NCBI RefSeq assembly: GCF_002813775.1
Contig: NZ_CP020370.1
Span: 6,225,501 to 6,289,500, forward strand
Source of the DNA: Candidatus Thiodictyon syntrophicum
Lineage (GTDB): Bacteria > Pseudomonadota > Gammaproteobacteria > Chromatiales > Chromatiaceae
Direction: 5' to 3'
Length of the DNA stretch: 64,000 nt
A model generated the notes under the pieces. That model did no database searches. It had not been told where the DNA came from and worked only from the letters and a program-made list of their open reading frames with translations. Positions 30,021 to 37,732 of the stretch are shown one piece after another. A program made the position numbers and the translations under genes. Each line of letters opens with the position of its first letter. Within the stretch, counting starts at the first letter, position 1.

Positions 30021-31243
30021 AATGCCGACACTGCGGCGCTGACCTGAAACTGCCGCTGGTGGATTTGGGCAGTGCACCGCCGTCCAATGCCTATCTCACC
30101 GAATCCACGCTGCGGGCACCGGAGCGATGGTTTCCGTTGCGGGTACTCGTGTGCGAGGACTGCTGGCTGGCGCAGACCGAAGACTTCACCCAGGCGCACG
30201 AGCTATTCTCTACCGACTATGCCTATTTCAGCGGCTTTTCCCGGACCTGGTTGGCACACTGCGAGCGCTACGTAAACGACATGGTGATGCGCCTGCAGTT
30301 GACCGCCGCCAGTCAGGTAGTCGAGATTGCGGCCAATGATGGCTCCCTGCTGCAATACGTGCTCGCCCGCGGGATCCCCTGTACCGGGGTCGAGCCCACT
30401 GCCGACACCGCCGCCGCGGCGCGCGCCAAGGGCATCCCGATCGTGGCAGAGTTCTTCGGGGTACGCCTTGCGCAAGACCTGGCCGCCCAGGGTCTTCAGG
30501 CGGATCTCGCGGTTGCGAACAACGTGTTGGCCCACGTACCGGACATCAACGATTTCGTCGCCGGCGTTGCGCTCCTCCTCAAACCGGGCGGGGTCGCCAC
30601 CTTCGAGTTCCCCCATCTGCTGCGGCTTATCGCCGAGAACCAGTTCGATACCATCTACCACGAGCACTTTTCTTACTTGTCTCTAACAGCGGTTCGGCGC
30701 ATCTTTGCCGCCAACGGGTTGGCGGTCTTCGACGTCGAAGCGCACCCCACCCACGGCGGCAGCCTGCGTGTGTTTGCCCAGCGCGCGGCGACCGGCCGGC
30801 AACCATGCAGCCCGCGGGTGGCGGCCTTACTGCATCAGGAAGTCGCGGTCGGGATGACGAGTGCCTCGTATTACAGGGGTTTTCAGACCCGCACCGACCG
30901 GGTCAAGGATGATTTCCTGGCCTTTCTCCTGGACGCCAAACGGCGGGGGAAGACGGTTGCCGGCTACGGCGCCGCGGCCAAGGGCAACACGCTGCTAAAC
31001 TACGCCGGGGTGCGGCCGGATCTGCTGCCGTTCGTGGTCGACCGCAATCCGGCGAAGCAGGGCAAATACCTGCCGGGCAGCCGGATCCCGATCACCGGCG
31101 AGGAGCGCCTGCGTCGCACCCGGCCTGACGTGATCCTTGTATTGCCATGGAATTTGAAGACCGAGGTCATGCAACAGCTCGCCTACGCACGTACCTGGGG
31201 TGCGCGGTTCGTGACGGCGGTTCCGACGTTGGAGAACGTATGA
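30017..31243 (+). CDS. Sugar C-methyltransferase (NDP-hexose, SAM-dependent)
   Basis: 408 residues in three parts: an N-terminal zinc-binding domain (MKCRHCGADL and VCEDCWLAQ), a SAM-binding Rossmann core (VVEIAANDGSLLQYV) and a C-terminal domain with GYGAAAKGNTLLNY. This is the architecture of TylCIII-type C-3 methyltransferases acting on NDP-4-keto-deoxysugars. With RfbFG and an RmlC-like epimerase it predicts a 3-C-methyl-6-deoxyhexose. It overlaps both neighbours by four bases. Confidence 0.87.
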   Translation: MKCRHCGADLKLPLVDLGSAPPSNAYLTESTLRAPERWFPLRVLVCEDCWLAQTEDFTQAHELFSTDYAYFSGFSRTWLAHCERYVNDMVMRLQLTAASQVVEIAANDGSLLQYVLARGIPCTGVEPTADTAAAARAKGIPIVAEFFGVRLAQDLAAQGLQADLAVANNVLAHVPDINDFVAGVALLLKPGGVATFEFPHLLRLIAENQFDTIYHEHFSYLSLTAVRRIFAANGLAVFDVEAHPTHGGSLRVFAQRAATGRQPCSPRVAALLHQEVAVGMTSASYYRGFQTRTDRVKDDFLAFLLDAKRRGKTVAGYGAAAKGNTLLNYAGVRPDLLPFVVDRNPAKQGKYLPGSRIPITGEERLRRTRPDVILVLPWNLKTEVMQQLAYARTWGARFVTAVPTLENV

Positions 31244-32349
31244 AGCCTCGCATCTACTATACTAAGCCCTCGATCACCGATTTGGAGATTCGGTACGCGA
31301 CGGATGCCGCCGCCAACGGTTGGGGTGATCACTGCTATGAATACATTGCCCGCTTTGAAGACGGGTTCAAGACCCACCTCGGGGTTGATTACGCCATCGC
31401 GACCTCCAGTTGCACCGGCGCCCTGCATATGGGCATGGCCGCGCTTGGTATCGGCCCAGGCGACGAAATCATCCTTGCCGACAGCAACTGGATCGCTACG
31501 GCTGCCCCGATTGTGCATCTCGGTGCCACGCCCGTGTTCATCGATATTCTGCCCGACAGTTGGTGTATCGACCCACAACTTGCCGAGGCGGCTATTACCT
31601 CCCGCACGAAAGCAATCGTTGCCGTCCACCTATATGGCAACCTCTGCGACATGGACCGTCTGTTGGCGATCGGCGAGAAGCACGGGATTGCGATTATCGA
31701 GGATGCCGCCGAGGCGATTGGGTCCGTGTATCACGGCAGGCGCGCAGGTAGCATGGGTCGTTTCGGCGCTTTCTCGTTCCATGGGACCAAGACAGTGACA
31801 ACGGGCGAGGGGGGCATGTTTGTTACCAACGACGCCGCCCTCTACGAACGCGTCCTTACCCTGAGTAATCATGGGCGCGCGCGCGGCCAGACAAAACAGT
31901 TCTGGCCCGACATGGTTGGCTTCAAATACAAGATATCCAATATCCAGGCCGCTATCGGGTGTGCGCAGATGGAGCGGATCGAGGAACTGATCGCGCGGAA
32001 ACGCCAAATACTCGCCTATTATCGTGAGCGTATGAAAAACCTGCCGGGCCATCACATGAATCCGGAGCCTGCGGGAACGATAAATGGGGCATGGATGCCG
32101 ACCGTTGTATTCGATGAAGAGACCGGCATTGGACGTGAAAGGATACAGGCTGCGTTCGCCAAGGACAATATCGATGCCCGCGTCTTTTTTCAGCCACTAT
32201 CAAGTTTGCCGTTTTTTCAGGAGCAGCCGCGAAATTACTTCGCCTTTGCTGTTCCCGCACGCGCCATCAACCTCCCAAGCTTCCATGATATGAGCGAGTC
32301 AGAGCAGGAGCGGGTGATCGTGGTGTTACAGCAGATTTGTGATGCTTGA
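31240..32349 (+). CDS. DegT/DnrJ/EryC1/StrS-type sugar aminotransferase
   Basis: 369 residues. The PLP lysine is Lys184 in FSFHGTKTVTTGEGG, with IIEDAAEAIG (152-161) holding the cofactor aspartate. The presence of lysine rules out RfbH, which has histidine there. The closest motif match is to perosamine-synthase-like enzymes that aminate 4-keto sugars using glutamate. The ATG at 31240 overlaps the methyltransferase stop. Whether it acts on the same sugar as the C-methyltransferase or on another is open. Confidence 0.87.
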   Translation: MKPRIYYTKPSITDLEIRYATDAAANGWGDHCYEYIARFEDGFKTHLGVDYAIATSSCTGALHMGMAALGIGPGDEIILADSNWIATAAPIVHLGATPVFIDILPDSWCIDPQLAEAAITSRTKAIVAVHLYGNLCDMDRLLAIGEKHGIAIIEDAAEAIGSVYHGRRAGSMGRFGAFSFHGTKTVTTGEGGMFVTNDAALYERVLTLSNHGRARGQTKQFWPDMVGFKYKISNIQAAIGCAQMERIEELIARKRQILAYYRERMKNLPGHHMNPEPAGTINGAWMPTVVFDEETGIGRERIQAAFAKDNIDARVFFQPLSSLPFFQEQPRNYFAFAVPARAINLPSFHDMSESEQERVIVVLQQICDA

Positions 32350-33013
32350 GATCACTCGCTATGTGTTATGGGGTAGCGCCGGACATGCGAAGGTGCTTGC
32401 TTCTTTAATAAATCTGCGAGGTGGAATCGTAGTCGCCCTGTTCGATAACGACCCTCAGGCCGAACCGGCCTTGTCCGGTGTGCCATTATATTTCGGTCTT
32501 GAAGGACTGAAACGCTGGGCCGATGATCAAGCGACCCCTCATTCGTTTCGCGGCATTGCGGCAATCGGCGGCGCACGAGGGAGAGAGCGGGTGGTCATAC
32601 ATCAACATTTTCGAGATCACGGAATCCAGGTCACCTCCCTGATACATCCGAGTGCTTCGGTGTGTGGAACAGCATCGATTGGTCACGGTACTCAGGTTCT
32701 CGCGCACGCATTGGTCGCAGCGGATGCTTGCGTCGGCGAGGCTTGTATTCTCAACCATCGCGCTGCCGCGGACCATGAATGCGTCCTCGGCAACGGGGTA
32801 CATTTGGCGCCGGCATCAACTCTTTGTGGCTGCGTGGAAGTTGGCGACAACGTCTTGGTCGGAGCGGGGGCAGTCGTATTGCCGCGACTGGTAATCGGTA
32901 AGGATACGATCATTGGTGCCGGCGCGGTTGTGACCCGCAATATCCCCGAGGGAGTCGTCGTCGCCGGCAATCCTGCGCGGATGGTAAGAATCAACGTAAG
33001 CAAAAGTCCCTGA
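32342..33013 (+). CDS. NeuD-family sugar O/N-acetyltransferase
   Basis: 223 residues. An N-terminal Rossmann-like part (YVLWGSAGHAKVLA) is followed by a left-handed beta helix with hexapeptide repeats from about residue 105 (VCGTASIGHGTQVLAHALV onward) ending VVAGNPARMV. Such proteins acetylate amino-sugars, for example after the DegT-type transamination next door. The ATG at 32342 lies within the end of the aminotransferase gene, so translation is coupled. Confidence 0.85.
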   Translation: MLEITRYVLWGSAGHAKVLASLINLRGGIVVALFDNDPQAEPALSGVPLYFGLEGLKRWADDQATPHSFRGIAAIGGARGRERVVIHQHFRDHGIQVTSLIHPSASVCGTASIGHGTQVLAHALVAADACVGEACILNHRAAADHECVLGNGVHLAPASTLCGCVEVGDNVLVGAGAVVLPRLVIGKDTIIGAGAVVTRNIPEGVVVAGNPARMVRINVSKSP

Positions 33014-33025
33014 GGTGTTGAAAAA

Positions 33026-33823
33026 ATGTCCCCGTACGAAAACTTCAAGATTGAATGCCGGGATGAAATTACTCGCCAAGGAGCCGATAGCCGCCTCTTA
33101 CAGGCTTCGAGCACATGGTTTATATTAGCGAACGGGGGGAAATACTCCTATCACTTCGCGTGGCTTGGCCGGCCCATTATCCAATACCCCCAAGACATCC
33201 TCGCCATCCAGGAACTCATCTGGCAGGTCAAGCCCGATCTCATCATCGAGACCGGCATCGCCCACGGCGGCTCGCTGGTCCTCAGCGCCTCCCTGCTCGC
33301 CTTGCTGGACTATGGCGATGCGGCAGCAACCGGGACCCTGCTCGATCCGACGAAACCCAGGCGCACCGTGCTTGGCATCGACATCGACATCCGCGCCCAT
33401 AACCGCGCAGCCATCCAGGCACATCCGCTGGCCAGCCGGATCGACATGATGCAGGGCTCGTCCGTCGACCCCGACATCATCGCCCAAGTCCACGCAAAGG
33501 CTGCCGGGAAGGAGCGCATCCTCGTCTGCCTGGACTCCAATCATACCCACGCTCATGTACTGGCGGAGTTGGAAGCCTACGCCCCCCTGACCACGGTGGG
33601 CAGCTACTGCGTCGTCTTCGACACCATCATCGAGGACCTGCCTGCCGACATGTTCCCCGACCGCCCCTGGGGACCCGGCGACAACCCCAAGACCGCAGTG
33701 TGGGCGTATCTCAAAACCCACCCGGAGTTTCAGATCGACAAAGCGATCGACCACAAGCTCCTCATCAGCGTCGCTCCGGATGGGTATTTGAAGCGGGTGG
33801 GCTGTCAGCCGGCCGATACATGA
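33026..33823 (+). CDS. CmcI-family (cephalosporin hydroxylase-like) methyltransferase
   Basis: 265 residues. IIETGIAHGGSLVLSASLLA is the SAM-binding loop of the CmcI/rhamnosyl O-methyltransferase family, followed by VLGIDIDIR and VCLDSNHTHAHVLAELEAYAPL, the latter with the metal-binding region. Despite the family name, members in glycan clusters are probable sugar O-methyltransferases. It ends the cluster and runs 59 bases into the convergent GT2 gene. Confidence 0.85.
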   Translation: MSPYENFKIECRDEITRQGADSRLLQASSTWFILANGGKYSYHFAWLGRPIIQYPQDILAIQELIWQVKPDLIIETGIAHGGSLVLSASLLALLDYGDAAATGTLLDPTKPRRTVLGIDIDIRAHNRAAIQAHPLASRIDMMQGSSVDPDIIAQVHAKAAGKERILVCLDSNHTHAHVLAELEAYAPLTTVGSYCVVFDTIIEDLPADMFPDRPWGPGDNPKTAVWAYLKTHPEFQIDKAIDHKLLISVAPDGYLKRVGCQPADT

Positions 33824-34658
33824 GCTGGGTGATCTGCTCCGATACCAACCCGATCAAAAATACGACCACGGCCGTGGTGAGCATGAAGACGGTCATGATG
33901 GAGAGACGTGCCGAGAGGCTGTAGGTGTAGGCCCAATAACCGCTGCCGAGCAGGAAGAACAGGATGGAGACCGGCAGAAAAAGCTTGAGCGGGGAATACA
34001 GAGTGCCGATCTTGAAGATAATAAGGAGAAAGCGCAGGCCGTCCTGCAGGGGCCGCAGGTGGCTCTTGCCGATGCGTTTGGCGGCGGTGATCGGGACGTA
34101 AGTCACATGATACCCGGCGCGGAAGAAGGCCATGGTGATGGTCGTCGGGTAGGAAAAGTGGTTGGGCAGCAGGTAGATGAATTCCCGGAACAGATCGGCG
34201 CGGGCGATGCGCAAGCCGGAGGTTAGGTCCTCGATCCGCTGGCCGGTCATGTAAGAGGCGAGTCGGTTATAGAGGCGGTTGGCGAGGCCGCGTGCGAGGC
34301 TGGCCTGGGACCCCGCGCGGCGGGCCCCGACGACCATGTCGAAGCCTTGCCGGTAACGCTCCAGCAGGCGCGGGAGGTCCGCCGGGTCGTGCTGGGCGTC
34401 GGCGTCCATGAAGATCAGGGTCTCGCCGCTGGCCGCCCGGGCGCCGGTCTTGATGGCGGCGCCGTTGCCCTTTTGGTAGGGGTGGCGGATACAGCGTGCA
34501 CCCTGGGCGGCGGCGATCTGCGCGGACCCGTCGGTGGAGGCATCATCCACCACCAGCACCTCCGCCTCCGGGAGGACCTGACGGATAAGCGGGAGCAGGG
34601 CCTGCAGGGCGGCGGCCTCGTTGCGGCACGGGAGGATGATGCTGATCTGGGGGGGCAC
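33765..34658 (-). CDS. Family 2 glycosyltransferase with membrane anchor (DPM1/GtrB-like)
   Basis: 297 residues. The GT-A start is ISIILPCRNEAAALQALL, followed by VVDDASTDGS and MDADAQHDP (the DxD metal site). The C-terminal 70 residues hold two hydrophobic helices. Such enzymes link a sugar to polyprenyl phosphate for later use by GT-C transferases. One GT-C-like protein lies at 23302. The gene is convergent with, and overlaps, the CmcI-like gene by 59 bases. Confidence 0.87.
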   Translation of the reverse strand: MPPQISIILPCRNEAAALQALLPLIRQVLPEAEVLVVDDASTDGSAQIAAAQGARCIRHPYQKGNGAAIKTGARAASGETLIFMDADAQHDPADLPRLLERYRQGFDMVVGARRAGSQASLARGLANRLYNRLASYMTGQRIEDLTSGLRIARADLFREFIYLLPNHFSYPTTITMAFFRAGYHVTYVPITAAKRIGKSHLRPLQDGLRFLLIIFKIGTLYSPLKLFLPVSILFFLLGSGYWAYTYSLSARLSIMTVFMLTTAVVVFLIGLVSEQITQLMYRPADSPPASNTHPERR

Positions 34659-35303
34659 GGCTGATTGAGATCTTGGGCCTGGGGTTTGGGACCGGGTTCG
34701 TCGGGGCGGTGCCGCTCTGGGTGGCGCGCCACGATGAGGAGTTTGGCAGATTTTCGGCTGGTTTGCTGTGCCGCGTTTCGCGGTGTGCAGGCGTTGGAGG
34801 CCGGCTGCAACGGCGTCGGCGGCCCGATCGCCGAGTTGGTGCTACTGCCCTTCGCAGAGCAGGCGGTCGAAGTGGCTAGTGGTCCTGGTGAGCCCTTGCC
34901 AAGCGGTATCCGGGGTTCCCGGTCCAGATCCCCGCCACCAAGGGCAGCCGGCTCGGCGAAGACAACCCGACCCCGTCGCGCGCGCGTAAGGCCATTTTCG
35001 CGCAGACCCTCGCCGCCCCGGGGGCACTCCAGCGATACTCACGAGGCGACTGCGGTGCCTGGCGCCGCGAGGTCGGCGACCAGGACCATATTTATGATGC
35101 AGGGCGTGGACGTGGTTGAGCGACTGGCAAACGATCGGCAGGAACCGTCCCTGAACCAGCCCGACCGGGTGAACCGGCGCTGCAACCTGAGCCCCTATCC
35201 CGAGTTGCGTTAAAATGTTGTTTCCCCTCCCCTTGTGGAAAACGGCGGGACCGGGGGTCTGAACGGTCATGTCTCGCGCCAGGCGCCCGACGATGATCGA
35301 ACC
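34659..35303. other. Gene-free, apparently decayed region
   Basis: About 645 bases before the Phd promoter without a convincing gene. Codon bias persists in parts: a frame from about 34910 to 35120 reads ATKGSRLGEDN and DQDHIYDAG but has no start and ends in a stop. It may be the residue of a lost gene; no family was recognised. Confidence 0.4.
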
Positions 35304-35347
35304 TTGCACCCACCGTATCGATGCCCTATCCATGACCACATGGTCAT
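35304..35347 (+). promoter_or_regulatory. Promoter and operator of the Phd/VapC operon
   Basis: TTGCAC (35304-35309), a 17-base spacer and TATCCA (35327-35332) form a promoter. The inverted repeat ATGACCA-CA-TGGTCAT (35332-35347) begins at the last base of the -10. It lies 15 bases upstream of the antitoxin ATG, the expected position for autorepression by the Phd-VapC complex. Confidence 0.6.
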
Positions 35348-35362
35348 TCTTGGGAATTTATC

Positions 35363-35593
35363 ATGCGCAGCGTACAAGTCGTAGAAGCAAAAGCAAAATT
35401 TTCTGCCCTTTTGGCGGCGGTCGAAGCCGGCGAAACGGTCGCGATCATGCGGCGCGGCCGGGTCGTCGCGCAGCTTGTCCCGGATTCCCCACGCATGGCC
35501 GCCGACCCATTCAGGCCCCTCTGGGCCGAGCAAGACGACATCGACCTGGTCCGGCCGGCGGATCTGGCCGCCGAACCCGTCACGCCGATCTAG
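35363..35593 (+). CDS. Phd/YefM-family antitoxin
   Basis: 76 residues. MRSVQVVEAKAKFSALLAAVEAGETVAIMRRGRVVAQL is the Phd/YefM N-terminal DNA-binding fold, and the acidic C-terminal part would cover the toxin. The VapC gene starts one base after its stop. A palindrome lies directly upstream and is a plausible operator. Unlike the RHH antitoxin at 20755 this is a Phd-type partner, so the two PIN toxins are regulated by different antitoxin folds. Confidence 0.88.
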   Translation: MRSVQVVEAKAKFSALLAAVEAGETVAIMRRGRVVAQLVPDSPRMAADPFRPLWAEQDDIDLVRPADLAAEPVTPI

Positions 35594-35594
35594 A

Positions 35595-36002
35595 ATGCGC
35601 TACCTGATGGACACCAACACCTTCATCGCCGCCATGAAAGGCGTCGCAGCTGTGCGCGACAAACTTGAGCACACCCCGCTGAGCGACCTGGTGCTTTCTC
35701 CCGTGGTGCTTGGCGAACTCGAACTCGGTATCGAAAAGAGTGCGCATCGCGAAAAGAATGCCGCCCGTTTGGCCGGCGTCGTGGCAAGGATCGAGTTGCT
35801 GCCGCTCGATGCCAGGGTTAGCCGGCATTACGCCACCATCCGCGCCGACTTGGAGCGTAAGGGCACTCCGATCGGCGCCAACGATTACTGGATCGCTGCG
35901 CAGGGTCTCGCCTTTGGCGCAGTGGTCGTTACAGACAATGAAGCCGAATTCACCCGCGTCCCGGGTCTGGCGGTCGAGAACTGGCTCCGCGCCGCGCCTT
36001 GA
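35595..36002 (+). CDS. VapC-type PIN-domain toxin
   Basis: 135 residues. MRYLMDTNTFIAAMKG (Asp6), VVLGELELGIEKS with the conserved Glu, ANDYWIAAQ with the third acidic residue and TDNEAEF complete the PIN site. It is expected to be a tRNA-cleaving RNase held in check by the upstream Phd-type antitoxin. The ATG at 35595 follows the antitoxin stop by one base. Confidence 0.88.
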   Translation: MRYLMDTNTFIAAMKGVAAVRDKLEHTPLSDLVLSPVVLGELELGIEKSAHREKNAARLAGVVARIELLPLDARVSRHYATIRADLERKGTPIGANDYWIAAQGLAFGAVVVTDNEAEFTRVPGLAVENWLRAAP

Positions 36003-36143
36003 GTCGGAATGATCAGGACAACGGCTCCCAACAACGCAGCAGCGAGAGCCCCGAAGGGGCGTGACATCAGGCCGCACCGACATCGCCGGATGTTGCGACG
36101 CTGATCACCTGCGCTAAGATTCATGTCCACCGGAGAGACGATC

Positions 36144-36809
36144 ATGACCACCGAATCCCTGAAAGACACCTTCCGACGCGAACTGCCCGACTGGTTACGC
36201 CAAGACCCCGACCTTCGCGCTTATATTCTGGACCTCACGCGGCAAGAATACGCCAACCGCAAGGACACCCAAGACCAGTTCTACGAATTGCTGACCGAGT
36301 TGCGCCGTGACCGCGACGATCAGAACCGTAAATGGGATAATAACCAGGCAGCGATGAGCAAAGAATTCAAGCAACTCTACGATGCGCTCAAAGCCCAGGC
36401 CGCCAAGCAGGAACGCGGTATCGGCGCCCTCGGTTCCCGCTGGGGCCTGCAATCGGAGAAGGCCTTCCGCGACGCCTTGGCGGGGATTCTGGAGCAGAGT
36501 TTCGGCATCGAGGTCATCAATGTCAATGAATACGATGATGAGGGCGTCGTGTTCGGCCGCCCCGATCAGGTCGAACTCGATGTGATCATCAAGAACGGCC
36601 TCCTGATCATCTGTGAACTGAAATCGTTCATCGACAAGGCCGGGATGTACAGCTTCGAGCGCAAGGCGCGCTTCTACGAGCAACGCCACGAACGTCAGGC
36701 GAGTCGCCTGATCGTCATTTCACCGATGATCGACGCCCGCGCCCGCCCGGTCGCCGAACGCCTGGGGATCGAGACCTATGGCGACTCGATCGATGTGGAG
36801 GCACTTTGA
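36144..36809 (+). CDS. DUF3782-like protein with PD-(D/E)XK nuclease-type fold
   Basis: 221 residues. The N-terminal half is a charged coiled coil (about 35-90). The C-terminal half has GRPDQVELDVIIKNGLLI and ICELKSFI, which place an Asp and a Glu-x-Lys as in PD-(D/E)XK nucleases. Proteins of this type are common in Chromatiaceae and cyanobacteria and their role is unknown. GGAG lies nine bases before the ATG at 36144; an ATG at 36123 would add seven residues. Confidence 0.7.
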   Translation: MTTESLKDTFRRELPDWLRQDPDLRAYILDLTRQEYANRKDTQDQFYELLTELRRDRDDQNRKWDNNQAAMSKEFKQLYDALKAQAAKQERGIGALGSRWGLQSEKAFRDALAGILEQSFGIEVINVNEYDDEGVVFGRPDQVELDVIIKNGLLIICELKSFIDKAGMYSFERKARFYEQRHERQASRLIVISPMIDARARPVAERLGIETYGDSIDVEAL

Positions 36810-36835
36810 CGCCCTGCATCGTCAGTCCCGACAAT

Positions 36836-36957
36836 GGAGGTCGAGGCTTTAGCCGGCCCGGGTCTTGATCATAAGTCCGGCCAAGCGCCCTTGCGGCAAC
36901 CCGTCGCGGCCGGGGGGCCGCTCCTACGGCGTAGGAGCGGCCCCCCGGCCGCGACGG
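36836..36957. repeat. Half REP element plus perfect 27-bp palindrome
   Basis: GGAGGTCGAGGCTTTAGCCGG (36836-36856) is one arm of the element type seen complete at 48530. It is followed by arms 36901-36927 and 36931-36957, which are exactly complementary across a 3-base loop, GC-rich and centred on CTCCTACGGCGTAGGAG. The palindrome abuts the truncated PIN gene. Confidence 0.8.
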
Positions 36958-37196
36958 ATATCGCTGAGGAATTCGCGGCGTTCTGCAGCAGCACGGGGTT
37001 GCGGCTCGTACCGGTGAGTCGCGGTGCCTTCGCGCAGGCCGCGCGCCTGGCACGGACGGCAGGCAGCGGACTGCGAGCCGGCGATTCACTCCATCTGGCG
37101 GTGGCGATCGACATCGGGGCCGGCAGTCTCGCCGCGGCCGACGGCAACCTGGAGGCGAACATGCGGCGCCAGGGTTTGGCAACCGTCATATTTTAG
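36957..37196 (+). pseudogene. Truncated VapC-type PIN protein (3' part)
   Basis: 79 codons encode the C-terminal two thirds of a PIN domain: LVPVSRGAFAQAARLAR, then LRAGDSLHLAVAIDIG with the conserved acidic residue and LAAADGNL. The N-terminal strand with the first catalytic Asp is missing, and in its place lies a perfect palindromic repeat whose last base begins the coding remnant. The frame stays open through the repeat, so an artefactual longer protein can be read. No antitoxin gene remains. Confidence 0.65.
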
Positions 37197-37732
37197 GCGA
37201 TTTCCGCGAGATCGTCGGCGAGCCATTAACCTGCTCAAGACGTCCCGCGGCTTGAGCGCCGACCGGGCGGCGCGGCGGCGGCGGCGGCCCTGTCGGGTTT
37301 TTGTGCACAGGGTCAGGGGCTTGACAAACGGCCTCAGGGGCTTGGGACCCGGGACCCGAACGGCGCCTGGCGACAAAATGCAAGCCACTGAACAACAATG
37401 ATAAATCGTAGTCGGTCAATTTCCGGCCAATCTGTTCCAGCGGCAGTGAGGACGCGCCCTTAGCGACCCTGCCCAAAGGTTGCACACAGACTTATCCACA
37501 GGACCTGTTGGCAGTTCGCGCAAAGTCTTACGGCACACCGTCTTACCGCAGGCTCCGGGGTCGCAACGGCTGCGGTTGCGGCGGGCGACGCGACCGTGCG
37601 CCGCCGGACGGTCGGACTTGGACCGGCACTTGCGCTTATACTGGCGGGCTAACCAACCCTGGACCCCCGGGCAGCGCCGCGACCACCCACCTCCTGGCCC
37701 ACCCCCCCGCCCATCCCGTCGGAGCATCCCCC
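37197..37732. other. Leader region of typA
   Basis: 536 bases with no gene. TTATACT at about 37637 could be part of a -10 element, but no matching -35 was found. A single perfect DnaA-box sequence TTATCCACA lies at 37492-37500; alone it does not indicate an origin. Confidence 0.45.

Noticed and set aside
31240-32349. RfbH (C-3 dehydrase)
   Set aside because: The PLP position has Lys184, as in true aminotransferases; RfbH has histidine there.
37492-37500. Perfect DnaA box as a sign of an origin
   Set aside because: Only one box was seen, with no AT-rich unwinding region and no dnaA, dnaN or gidA nearby.
37508-37732. 75-codon N-terminal extension of TypA
   Set aside because: The part before GTG 37733 is not like TypA, whereas the GTG has a good ribosome-binding site and gives the normal length.
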